Part shown: positions 1 to 9,233 of the stretch, one piece after another
How the letters are laid out: the number at the start of each line of letters is the position of its first letter
Numbering within the stretch: the first letter of the stretch is position 1
Source of the DNA: Entophlyctis helioformis
Taxonomy: Eukaryota; Chytridiomycota; Chytridiomycetes; Chytridiales; Chytriomycetaceae
Direction: 5' to 3'
DNA: 25,013 nt
NCBI GenBank assembly: GCA_025526915.1
Contig: JAHLKH010000280.1
Location: 1 to 25,013, forward strand
The notes under the pieces: generated by a model
Told to the model about the DNA's origin: nothing
The model's input: only the letters and a program-made list of their open reading frames with translations
Databases searched by the model: none
Position numbers and translations under genes: made by a program

Positions 1-191
1 TGCGCGGCCTCAAGTGCAGCTGCTCGTCGTGATGGCCGTGATGGCCGATGGCTGTATATGCGTGCATGGCATGGATGCAGATGAGGATGTATTGCAAGAA
101 ACCTGGAATGAATGAAGAAAATGGCACAAGGGAGCAATAGGTGGAGGGTGGGGTTTGGGGCAGATAATAGATGGGATGAGTGGCGCACCGG

Positions 192-2952
192 TCACAGGAA
201 CGAGTTGAACCACCAGAACATCAGGGTCTCGAAATGCTCAATGACGTTGCCGGCACGCAGACCGTGTCCGCTCGCAACGGGTACACCTGCACGCGGTGCG
301 GCTTCGAGTGCCGCGCAAGGCCCGTCACCAGATCCTCCGTGTTGCGGAAATGCACGTTCTCGTCAATGAGCCCGTGGACAAGCAGCAGACGGTTCTCGGC
401 ATCGGGGAAGATGTGCGCGTACTCGAGGACAGAGCCGCGCGTGTACCCAGCACGGTTGGCTTCGAGCAAGCCCATGTACCGCTCGGTGTATGCGGTGTCG
501 TAGAGCTCCCAGTTGGTGACGGGTGCACCGGCCAGCGACATTTTGAAGATGGACGGGTAGTGACAGAGTGCCATGAGGGACAAGTACCCGCCTGTAAGAA
601 CGCGTGCGTGTGCTGCTGTCAGTCTAATGGCTCGCCTCGCCACATTGGTCCGACGGATGCCTACCGTAACTCCAGCCCGTGACGGCGATGCGGTCCATGT
701 CAACAAAGCCGTTGTAGCGGCCAAAGGCCTTGTCAGACTTGACTCCGGTGCCACAGCGAGATGAGCATGTCGTCCACGACACGCCCTGCGTCGGCATGCG
801 GCCGCGGCGTGAACATGAGCTGTCCATTCGTGGCAAGGTAAATCAGAGCCTCGATCTGGTCCTGCAGCTCGACTGTGCCCATGCGGTACTGGATGTGCGA
901 CTCAAACAGCAGGCCCCGATCATACGATCCACGCGAATCAATCATGACAATCGCGAACCTGTCGAGTGCAGACAGGCGAGTGAGCTCAGAGACAGCGGTA
1001 CTGCCACAATAAGCACCACATGAACACACCCAAACTTGAGCGCCATGAGCAGCCGGCTGAACTTGGGGTACTTGAAATCGTTGGTCACAATCTGCACGTT
1101 GGGACCGCCATAGATGCGCAGAATGGTCGGGTACGCGACGCCCTCGCGGAAGTTGAGTGGCTTGTACACCATGCCGTAGATCTTGACGCCGTCCGAGTTG
1201 ATGAACGAGAAGATCTCGGGGACAGGCAGACACTCGTAGATAAGCGACTGCTGGTGCATCAGCTCCTCAGCGCCTGCTTGCCAACTGTCGATGTCAATGC
1301 CGTCCACATCGCCCCGAATGCAGGAGCCGGTCAGGGTCGGCGTCGAGCCTGTCGCCAAGACCAAGACCGCCATTTTCGGTTGAGATGGCATACACATCTT
1401 GACTCGCATCGCTCTTGTCGCTCACGCTGCGGCTGCTGGCGCTCTCGTCGCCAACATCACTGGCTGAGGCAGCGTCGTCCACACTCTCGGCACCAATCTC
1501 GTCGTCTAATGGCGGCACGATATGCGGCGGTACAAGCTCGGTCAGGAAAACGGGCTCGGGAAACACATACGCGTCGAGGTATTCGCCAAATGCTTCGACG
1601 GGCATCGGCAGCGTTCCAAAGGTGCCGTCGTATCCGCCTTGCCCGGTTTCACTGGCCATCCTTGCATGCAAGCTCCGATGCTGATACGTTGACGAAGTAC
1701 GATGCAGATTGGCGAAATGGCGGCGTCTGCCTGTAGGAGGCTCCGCGTGTGATCGGCCAATACGACCATGAGCAGCACGTCGCGAACGCTGTTGCGGTTG
1801 ATGCTGCGACTGATGCTGCGATTGATGTTGCGATCGTGACTGTGTGGTGCTGCTCTGCTGGTGACGCCACTGGTGAGCATTGTGCGCGGCTGTCTTGATC
1901 TGCTCGATCGACGGTAGGGCAACAGCATGGGCGATGTCTGCATGTCACCTGTCTGGGCGACTCCGGCTGCATTCCAAACGGCATCTCCAGGAACGACGGG
2001 TGGTTCCGGCTGAGGCTGTGTCTGTGGCGATGTTGTAGTTGATACTTCGTCCTTGTCGGGTGGATGCAACAAGGCATACACGCGCGTGGTGGGAGGCTCG
2101 CGGATATTGGACGCGATGGTCACAAACCGCGTGCACAGCGGACTGACAGTGACTACGTGCGACATGCCCAGCTCCGTCAGTCGCTTGATGTTGCGTTCAA
2201 TGTGATGCAGCGTAAGAAGTGGTCCGCTCGCCGTCGCGGAAGGATCCGTGGGGCCATCCGACGGACTCGCGCCTAAGAACGGTGCAGTGCCATAGTGAGA
2301 CGTGCTGCTGCCGGACGGTTCGCCAGGCGACGCACTGCGACCCTGATTGCCACAGCGACTGAGATTGCGATTGACAGGACATGCATCTGACGCAAAGGGT
2401 GGGACCAGGAGCGTGAAGCTGGGATGGAAGGACGACACGTAGAGATGTGTCTCAAGCGGTGTGTCTCGCTTGCCGACAAAGTACACCAGCGACCGTGACG
2501 GGTCGAGTGTGATGGGATTGTCGACAACCTGCCACTCGCCTGTGGTGATCTGGCGTGCCGAAGACACGGGATAGAACGCGCCAGCCTGCTGCCAAAACGA
2601 CACGGGATCGTGGTCAAGCAGATCCTGCTGCTGCTGCTGTCGATTAAACTCTTGCAGCTGTTCTTGCTGACGCTCATCCTCGCGCAACTGTTGTTGTTCC
2701 CGCTGTTGCTGTTGCTGTTGTTGCAGTTGCAGTTGGTTGTATGTGTGCTGGAACGAAGCGCGATATGGATAGTCTTGTTGGTGATGATGGGTATGATGGT
2801 AGCTGTGGCGGATAGGGCTCTCGTCAAACAGACGTGGCTCGTGTGGACGGTGATGTGGTCGCATGCCCTCCTCTGTGTGCTTCTGTCGTTGCTGCTCGAA
2901 TTGGCGGAGATAGTCGTGGGGGCTGCTATGGTGATGATGTTGATGGTGGTGG

Positions 2953-3011
<59 letters not shown>

Positions 3012-5139
3012 ATGTTGTTGGCTTAGATGAGACGGTAGTGATGTCGTTGGCGACGTGGATCCGGTCGATAGTCTCGCGCCAACTGGGATGGAGGCTGCTG
3101 GGGTATCAAGCGAGCACGAGATGAGATACAAGTGCCGGAAGCCAGTTCGCTCACTGGGCCAGATGAACTCGAGCACAGACGACGACTGATTCTGAAAAGG
3201 CAGCGTGTCATCCGACGGCACTTGACTTGGAGAGCATGGCGGCGGAAGAAAGCTAAACGCGTCCGTGACATTGATCCAGTACGGCGACCGCTCTTCGTAC
3301 AGCACCTGGATGGCAGATGTGACAAGCGACGCACTCGGTGTTGTTGACGATGTGACAGGTGTGGTGTCGGCATCGATCGCGTCGGCCAGCGGGTCCTCCA
3401 CGGGCACAAAGAGCTCCTGCGGAATGCGGATGACTGCAGTGTGTCTCTGGCTGCGATCAAGGAGCTGGACCCAAACACTGCGGCCATCGGGAAGCCATCC
3501 GGCACGCACGAGATACTCTGTCCAAGGGAACAGATCCTTGATGCAGAAGCCAGGTCTCAATGCGAGTTGCGTGGGCAGACTCTGCCGGATCCAGCAGAGT
3601 GTGATGAGTATGCTGGCAAGCCATGAGTGGTTGCATGCATGTATGCATCCAAGGGGAAACAGCATACCGTGCTGTTGAGGGAAAACTCGACCATCTTGAG
3701 CACAGTGCTAGCATTCGGCTTGCCAGCGCGCGGATATCTGTATCTGTCGATCTCCTCGTTGATGCCGGGCCGTGCGATTAACACCCATTCGACATTGGAC
3801 TCGTCCGTCTCCATGTACAGAATGCGTTCGCTGCCATTTCCTCTGTGTCCATCAGCGTTGGGTGTCGACGGGCGCCACCAATAGCCAGTGTACCGTCGAA
3901 ACTCCTCCTGCATGACGTACTCGGCGACGCCGTTGGAGACTGCAGGCTTTGTGCTGAATGTCAGCTGCATTTCATGGCCGTCGAGCGATGCGACCCATAT
4001 GTCGCGATCGCGGATAAATGCAATCTGGTTGCCGTCTCGCCCGCCGAGTTTTGCATCAAGTCGCGGACCGGCAATGGGTGAGAGAACTTGGCGGGCATTG
4101 AGCGTGTTGGACTTCTGTGAGGGGACACTGTGAGATGGTGGGGGCAGAACAGCAAGATCGCGAAGTGGTGGCCGCTTACCTGTGGCAGAGTGCCAACGTA
4201 GAGCGTGCTAGCATATGGAAACAGGAACGTGTCTTCCAGTGGTGCACAGGTCTCGGACAAAGCGGACGACAGCGACAACGAAGACGATGGTCTTGCCTGC
4301 AGACGCTGGAAGCTGATGATGCCCTGGCTGGAGATGCGCTTGCGTTCTTTGAGCAGCTGCTCTTCTCGCGACAAGGCCGCGCAGGCGTCGAATTGCTGGA
4401 TCGACCAGTCCATGGGAAGCAGAAACCGCCAGGGGGTGATGGATAAGGGGGCCCGGCGCTGCTTCCTGGACGAGCGATCGTTGCGGTGGCGGTTGGGGGG
4501 CAGAGGGCCAGCAGCATCTGAGCGGTGCGGCGGATGGGCAGCCTTGCTGGATGCCGATGCGGCTTGCGGCGGCCAGGCCGAGCGTCTGTGAGCGTCTGCC
4601 AGGGTCGCGGGCAGCGGCACCCGAGCGACGCACAGTGACAGTTGCCGCCCGATAGGGCTGGCTGCACGGGCAGCGGCTTCGGCGGCAGCGGCAGCAGCAC
4701 CGGCACCGGCACCGGCACCGGCGGACGACGAGTTGGAGGATGTTGATTGCAGCGGATGCGGCGGCTGGTGGGCGTGCAAGCCGCCTTGCGGTGACGTGGA
4801 CGCCAGCGACGCAGGGCTGGGGCTGGCGAGGCCGCTGTCGCGGGCGTAGGCGTCGGTGTTGGCGTGGGTGCTGGCAAGGCCTTGGGCGTTGGCGAGCACC
4901 GGCGCAGGCGTGCCCGGCGAGGCCAGGAAGACGAGCGTGTCCTCGCACGACGCACCGTCACAGCCGCCTGCAGACGCACCAGTAGCAGCACCAGTCACCG
5001 CAGACGCACAGTCGCAGCCGCAGCCGCAGCCGCACGAGCCAAAGCTAAAGTCCCGCGGCGTCGTGGGCAGCGGCATGGCGGCCAGGAAGCCGTGGAAGCA
5101 GCGCACCTGCGAGCGCACCGAGTCCCAGCTGGTGGCCAT
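192..5139 (-). CDS. DPP8/9-type dipeptidyl peptidase (S9B prolyl peptidase), oversized, frame broken near C-terminus
   Basis: Predicted serine peptidase removing X-Pro/X-Ala dipeptides from peptide N-termini. The start at 5137-5139 precedes MATSWDSV..FHGF, which fits the DPP8/9 N-terminus; SREEQLLKERKR follows. Introns supported by motif continuity: 4115-4179 (CAG|GTAAGC), 3582-3667, 959-1029 and 592-664. VMQEEFRRYTGYWW (about 3880-3915) carries the Glu pair that in this family binds the substrate N-terminus. The hydrolase domain has EIFSFINSDGVKIYGM (about 1165-1215), IDSRGSYDRG, the nucleophile motif GWSYGG (split by intron 592-664), APVTNWELYDTAYTERYMG and HGLIDENVHF (catalytic Asp about 362-364). 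The catalytic His lies in another frame (264-266), followed by a C-terminal tail to the stop at 192-194. Two stretches are unresolved: 1230-2040, where the family has a short linker but this gene has several hundred bases of low-complexity sequence in changing frames, and 745-850. The family is usually about 880 residues; this would exceed 1300. No signal peptide is seen, so probably cytosolic. Family assignment is strong; exon structure is partial. Confidence 0.85.
264..274 (-). other. Reading-frame break at the DPP catalytic histidine
   Basis: Upstream coding sequence reads VQVYPL in one frame; the catalytic His and the conserved tail (HGLRAGNVIEHFE) read in another. Between them, Glu-Arg expected before the His appears in the third frame (271-273 and 268-270). 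This looks like two single extra bases, at 274 and 267, within eight positions. No intron fits in so short a gap. It is either sequence error or a real inactivating lesion. Confidence 0.7.
2956..3010. repeat. (CTG/CAG)n microsatellite, about 18 units, coding for poly-Gln
   Basis: A pure trinucleotide run on the plus strand reads as CAG on the coding (minus) strand and gives an uninterrupted Gln tract in the DPP gene, followed by His-rich sequence (about 2920-2955). Further imperfect Gln/His runs continue to about 2610. The tract is likely length-polymorphic. Confidence 0.95.
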
Positions 5140-5567
5140 GCGGGCGTGGGTAGTGGAGAGCGGCGTGGGAGAGCGGCGTGGGGTACGTGGGAGAGCGAGA
5201 GCGGGTGGGAGTGCGAGTTCGAGAGAGCAGAGGCGCTTTCCAGATGCCTGGGCGAGTGCCGAGTGCGCAGAATCGTGCTTGGGCTGGCCCGGCAAGCAGC
5301 AAAGGGCCCGGCGGGCAAGAACGCCGGCAGCAGCAGCCGACGTGGCCACAGACCGGCGGGTCCAGCCCAGACGGCCCAGACGGCCCAGACGGCCCAGACG
5401 GCCCGGCATCGACGCCGCATCAATGGTCTCTCCACACTCCACACTCGACGCCCCACTCGACTCTCCACTCTGCTGCATTCAACCAAAGGACTGCTGGGCT
5501 GCGGGACAGGAGCCCATTGCTGTATTCACACGTCTATGTCGACAAAGCCATTGGCACCGCCGCGCGC
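5140..5567. other. Intergenic region between the DPP start and the alpha/beta hydrolase stop
   Basis: Both flanking genes are on the minus strand, so this 428-bp stretch should hold the DPP promoter/5'UTR and the 3' end of the hydrolase. It is GC-rich, with a short 9-bp tandem repeat at 5366-5401. Open frames here are low-complexity Arg/Ala/Pro-rich by-products. No convincing TATA box or further gene is seen. Confidence 0.5.
5366..5401. repeat. 9-bp tandem repeat, four units
   Basis: The unit CCCAGACGG occurs four times head to tail without mismatch, about 230 bp upstream of the DPP start codon. It is probably a neutral minisatellite; a role in the promoter cannot be judged. Confidence 0.85.
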
Positions 5568-6787
5568 TCAAAGGCTGGCTTGGCCGCTGGCATGGCCGCC
5601 GGCCGCCGTGTGCCGCTCCCAGCCAGCGCGCACGTGGTCGTGCAGGTGCTTGTTGTGCCACTCGGGGTCCTGCATGCACAGAACGTGGCCGCCGCCCTGG
5701 TAGATCTCGAAGCGCGCGTTGAGCCGCTTGGCGAGGTACGCGCAGCTCGACGGCTGCACAAGAATCATGTCCTCGTCGCCCGTCAGCACAAGGACCGGGT
5801 AGCCCAGCTTGCGGATGCCGTCGAGGCGGCTGTCGCAGTAGTGCAGACCCGCCGCGCGCTGCTGGCCCTTGCGGCCGGCTGGCGTCTGGCGGCCCGAGAC
5901 GACCGCGCAGTCGTACATGAACTTGGTCATGGCCTGGTGGTTGGTGACGGCCGGGTCTTGCTTCGACGGGAGAGCAAGCCACTTCTTGGGGAACAGCACC
6001 GTGGGCATGAACTCGGTGTAGCCCTTGAGATCCGACAGGTCGTGGCCGGTTCCAACCAGCGTCAGCTTGAGCATCGCAAGCTGTTGATGGGTCGCGTGAC
6101 CGTGCAAGCAGCCAAGCCAGTCAGCCAAGCCAGTCAGCCAAGCCAGTCAGCCAAGCCAGCCAGCCAAGCCAGCCAGTCGATCTGTCAGTGGTCGTTCAAG
6201 GCACCATGCAAGACAGACTCGACGCACAGGAACACCGGTAAACTTGGAGTAGGTGCTCTCGAGAGTGAGCGACAGAACGCGAGTGCCGAGGAGAAGCGCA
6301 AGCTCCTGCGAGATCATGCCGCCCATCGACAGACCGACGACGTTGACGTGGTGCCAGCCGAGGTGGTCGAGCAGACGCATCGCCTCCTTGGCCATCAGCT
6401 TGGTCCTGCAAGCGATCGTAACCAACGCCGCCCGCAGTATCATGTCAGCGCTTGCCAACAGATTGTGCCGGTCGGCGCCACTTTCGACTTACGTCCACTT
6501 GCCCGACGGCACCGACGACCTGCCCACGCCTCTGTTGTCAAAGATGCAGACCGAGTACTCGGGCAGAGCCGCAAAGTAGGCGACCTGCTTGTCCCAGTTG
6601 TGGGCAACCGCACTCAAGCCTTTGACAGTGGTGCACATACAGGCCTCAGTCAACGAAGCGACGGCGCAGTGGAGTCCAGAACCCACATACCGTTGACAAA
6701 CAGAATGTGCTGCGGCCCGTTGCCGTGCACCTCGTAGTAGAGCTCGACGGGCTCCTGGCCGATATCAGCGACGTTGACCTTGGGCAT
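5568..6787 (-). CDS. Alpha/beta hydrolase-fold protein, five exons
   Basis: Predicted cytosolic serine hydrolase of the AB_hydrolase family; substrate unknown. The start ATG at 6785-6787 begins MPKVNVADIGQEPVELYYE, a typical first strand. Exons 6691-6787, 6493-6619, 6228-6405 and 5568-6080 are separated by GT-AG introns 6620-6690, 6406-6492 and 6081-6227. Phases match exactly and give 304 residues. The joined protein has ILFVNGLSAVAHNWDKQV (oxyanion region), CIFDNRGVGRSS, nucleophile elbow GLSMGGM, acid loop LTGDEDM and the catalytic His in GGGHVLCMQDP. The length is normal for the family. The long last intron holds a 13-bp minisatellite. The gene is divergent from the seven-TM gene at 7661. 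Fold and triad are clear; the substrate cannot be inferred (esterase, lipase and peroxidase-like relatives share this pattern). Confidence 0.88.
6110..6174. repeat. 13-bp minisatellite inside intron of the alpha/beta hydrolase gene
   Basis: The unit AGCCAAGCCAGTC occurs five times (the last two end in GCC), filling much of intron 6081-6227. This explains why that intron is about twice the length of the others in the gene. Confidence 0.92.
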
Positions 6788-7660
6788 GCTCCGTCTGAGA
6801 GGGTCTGAGCGAGTCTGAGAGGGTCTGGGCCAGAGCTGTTTGCGGGGAAGCGTCGCCGTTTATCTGCATCGGCTGTTGTGGCCGTCGGCGGAATCGGTGC
6901 CAGACAGACCGACCGACCGACCGACTGGCTGGCCGACCGACTGGCCGACTGGCTGGCCGGAGTGCATTCACATGCCATGCTGACCTGGTGTGTGACCGAC
7001 GCCGCTGATGCAACTTTGGTTGGTGCACGCACTAGTGGTCCCTGTCCTGCTGATTGCCGTCTTGCCTGCATGCCCTCTTGCATGCGATCATGCCCTCCTT
7101 GGCCGTTCAGGCTTCGGCCGAACCTCGTGTGCATCTGCATGAACGGCCGGCCACAAACGGCGTGGCTGCACAAGTGGATGTCGGCGCCGACACGGCAATG
7201 ACGACAGTGCACAAACCTGGTTGGCACACATGGCACACATGGCGCACACCGCACTGGCACCTGACACATCCACGCAGGCGGTGCTGCTCGCTGGACTGCG
7301 CTGTCCAGCCCACGCCACAGCCCCCTGTGCCAACAAGCACGCGTTCACACCAGACGCGCCACGCCACTCCGCGTGTCCCGAAACAGCAGCCAGCACAGCG
7401 CGCCACACTTCTCCGTCACTCAGACAACTCGCCCACCCTGTGTGCGGCTGGCCTGCCCGTCCGCCACAAAAGGGAGCGGCTCCCTCCGGGTGTGTCAACT
7501 GGAAAGCCAGCCAGCCAGCAAGCCAGCCAGCCAGCCAGCAAGCCTATTAATAGACGACAACAAACCATTTTCCCCTCGCACCATCCTCGACACCAGGCTT
7601 CTTCCGCACCGCTTCTTCTCCGGACACACACGCAGACAGACATCCTCCACCAGCACCGCC
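6788..7660. promoter_or_regulatory. Divergent intergenic region (putative bidirectional promoter)
   Basis: This 873-bp gap separates two divergent start codons (6787 minus, 7661 plus), so it should hold both promoters. It carries short simple repeats: a GACC/GACTGGCTGGCC tract at about 6906-6960, a CACATGG triplication near 7228-7245 and a CCAG/CAAGCC tract at about 7503-7545. Open frames here are low in complexity and lack any recognisable domain. No TATA box is identified with confidence. Confidence 0.45.
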
Positions 7661-8928
7661 ATGGCTCCAGTCACGATTCCCTTTGACCCTCAGCAGTTCA
7701 CGTCCGTCGGCACGTACCTGGCTCTGGCCCTGGCCATCATCGCCATCCCCGTGCTTGTGTGGCACGCATTCCGTCTCGTGGTGTCGTTCCGTCGCTCGCC
7801 CACCACCTTTGTGACTGTCTTTCTTGTGCATGCCATCCTCAGCATCATCTGTGAGTGGCACCGGCCAGCGGTCCCTTCCTCCATCCATCTGCCCACTCAT
7901 GCAACACTGACACTGACACTGACACTGACACTGACACTGACACACTCTCTTGCTGCACGATCGCCAAAGACGAGACGCTGCTCGCCACGTCCGTGTTCGT
8001 GTACACCGACTTTTACCTCACCATCACTCGCATCTGGGTGCTTGGCATCATGTCGCTCATCACATCCACCAAGATCATCTACGACATGCTGTCCATCTTC
8101 TCGACCGCCAACATGCTGCCCTCGTCGGTCCCGCTCATCACCATGATCATCTCGTTCATCTCGTACATGGTGCTCTACTTCCCGCGCAACCTGTCGTTTA
8201 TCCTGTTCGTGTCGCCCAACGAAAAGGGCAACTGGGCCGCCGCATGGTTCAAGTCGACGAGCGGCATGCACGGCATCGTCAACATGATCATCTACGAGTG
8301 TATCTGCATCTTTGCTGTTGTGGTGCTGGCGACGCGCATCCAGTCGCTGCGTGTGGGATCGACACACTCCGAGTCGGGAACATCGCAGTCGGTGCCCATG
8401 TCGCCCATGTCGTCGGGATCGGGATCGGGCCGCTCGGCAGGATCGACAGCCGTGGGCAAGGACTCGTCGTCGGCACTGCCCATGCCAGCGTCCGCGTCAA
8501 AGGCTCCCAAGCGACCCGTGCGACTGTCGAAGCGGCTGTTTGGTCTCTCGCGTCGCGACGCGATCCTGCTGCAGCTCGGCACCAACCTGCTCGTGTTCAT
8601 GGTCAACACGGTGCTGGTGCTGATGTTTGTGCGCATGGCCGACGCCGTGTCCGACTTCCCGCCGTCCGAGGGCTGGCGCGCGGCACAGCGCTTCAGCGTC
8701 GTTGCAGGCACACTCAACTCGTTCTCGGTCATCTTTGTGTGGAACGTGCTCGACGGCCTCAAGTACCTGCTGATTGAGCGTCGGCGGCCGCAGGTGTCGC
8801 TGTCTCTGCACCACAACGCCAACGCATCTCAGGGTCCGTTCTCGCCCATGTCGCCCATGTCGCCGTCGTCGATGGGCACTGTCCATGTCGCGTCGTCGCA
8901 CCCTTCCAAGTCTGGTTTCTCGCACTAG
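7661..8928 (+). CDS. Seven-transmembrane, GPCR-like membrane protein
   Basis: The start ATG at 7661 gives MAPVTIPFDPQQF. Exons 7661-7850 and 7970-8928 flank intron 7851-7969 (T|GTGAGT...AAAG), giving 382 residues with the first helices restored. Hydrophobic segments in order: TYLALALAIIAIPVLVW; FVTVFLVHAILSII; ITRIWVLGIMSLIT; SVPLITMIISFISYMVLY; IVNMIIYECICIFAVVVLA; then about 75 residues rich in Ser/Gly/basic residues; ILLQLGTNLLVFMVNTVLVL; and GTLNSFSVIFVWNVLDGL. A short N-terminus, a long loop between helices 5 and 6 and a Ser/Pro-rich tail resemble a GPCR with a large third intracellular loop. Repeated SPMSPMS motifs look like proline-directed phosphorylation sites. No DRY or NPxxY motif is evident, so membership in a known receptor class is not shown; an orphan seven-helix family is equally possible. 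Confidence 0.8.
7904..7939. repeat. (ACACTG)6 hexanucleotide repeat in intron
   Basis: Six perfect ACACTG units lie within the intron of the seven-TM gene, about 30 bp before the acceptor. Each contains CTGAC across the junction, which resembles a branch-point sequence, so several alternative branch sites may exist. Confidence 0.92.
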
Positions 8929-9233
8929 TCGCAGCGGACGGCCAGTCCTGCATAATCCTCGCACACGCTGCACAACTGATGTGCGCGACGCAGCCAGCCG
9001 CTCGCCGCTCGTCGCGCTGTACCTAATGCACGGTATCCATCCGATTGTCCATCACTGCCAACACTCTTCGCCACTCTTTCTTGTTGTTATGGGCCGTGGA
9101 TGGCCCAAATATATCATTCTATCGCGTCTCGATCTGGCAACATACCTCCACACCATTTCGTATCCACGGCTATTGTTCCCGCCTCCTCGAAACCTTGCCA
9201 GCACCATCCCCCCACCTTCTCACCCAAACAAAC
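8929..9233 (+). promoter_or_regulatory. Intergenic region upstream of the Gly-rich secreted protein gene
   Basis: This 305-bp region separates two plus-strand genes. An AT-rich AAATATATC at 9107-9115 stands out in GC-rich surroundings, about 120 bp upstream of the ATG, and could be a TATA-type element. Pyrimidine-rich sequence leads into the start codon (CAAACAAACATG), a favourable eukaryotic start context. Confidence 0.35.

Noticed and set aside
745..850. Additional short intron in the DPP gene between IYLATNGQ and YNGFVDMDR
   Set aside because: A frame change is present, but several weak GT/AG pairs are possible and none is convincing, so no splice sites are claimed.
2610..3026. Leu-rich plus-strand open frame that looks like a membrane protein
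   Set aside because: It is the antisense reading of the CAG/Gln-His tract of the DPP gene; CTG repeats read as poly-Leu.
4856..5722. Plus-strand Arg/Ala-rich open frames opposite the DPP N-terminus
   Set aside because: GC-rich shadow frames; the minus strand carries conserved DPP8/9 N-terminal motifs.
7054..7686. Plus-strand open frame in the divergent intergenic region
   Set aside because: Low-complexity Pro/His/Ser/Gln composition from short repeats, no domain, and it overlaps the better supported start at 7661.
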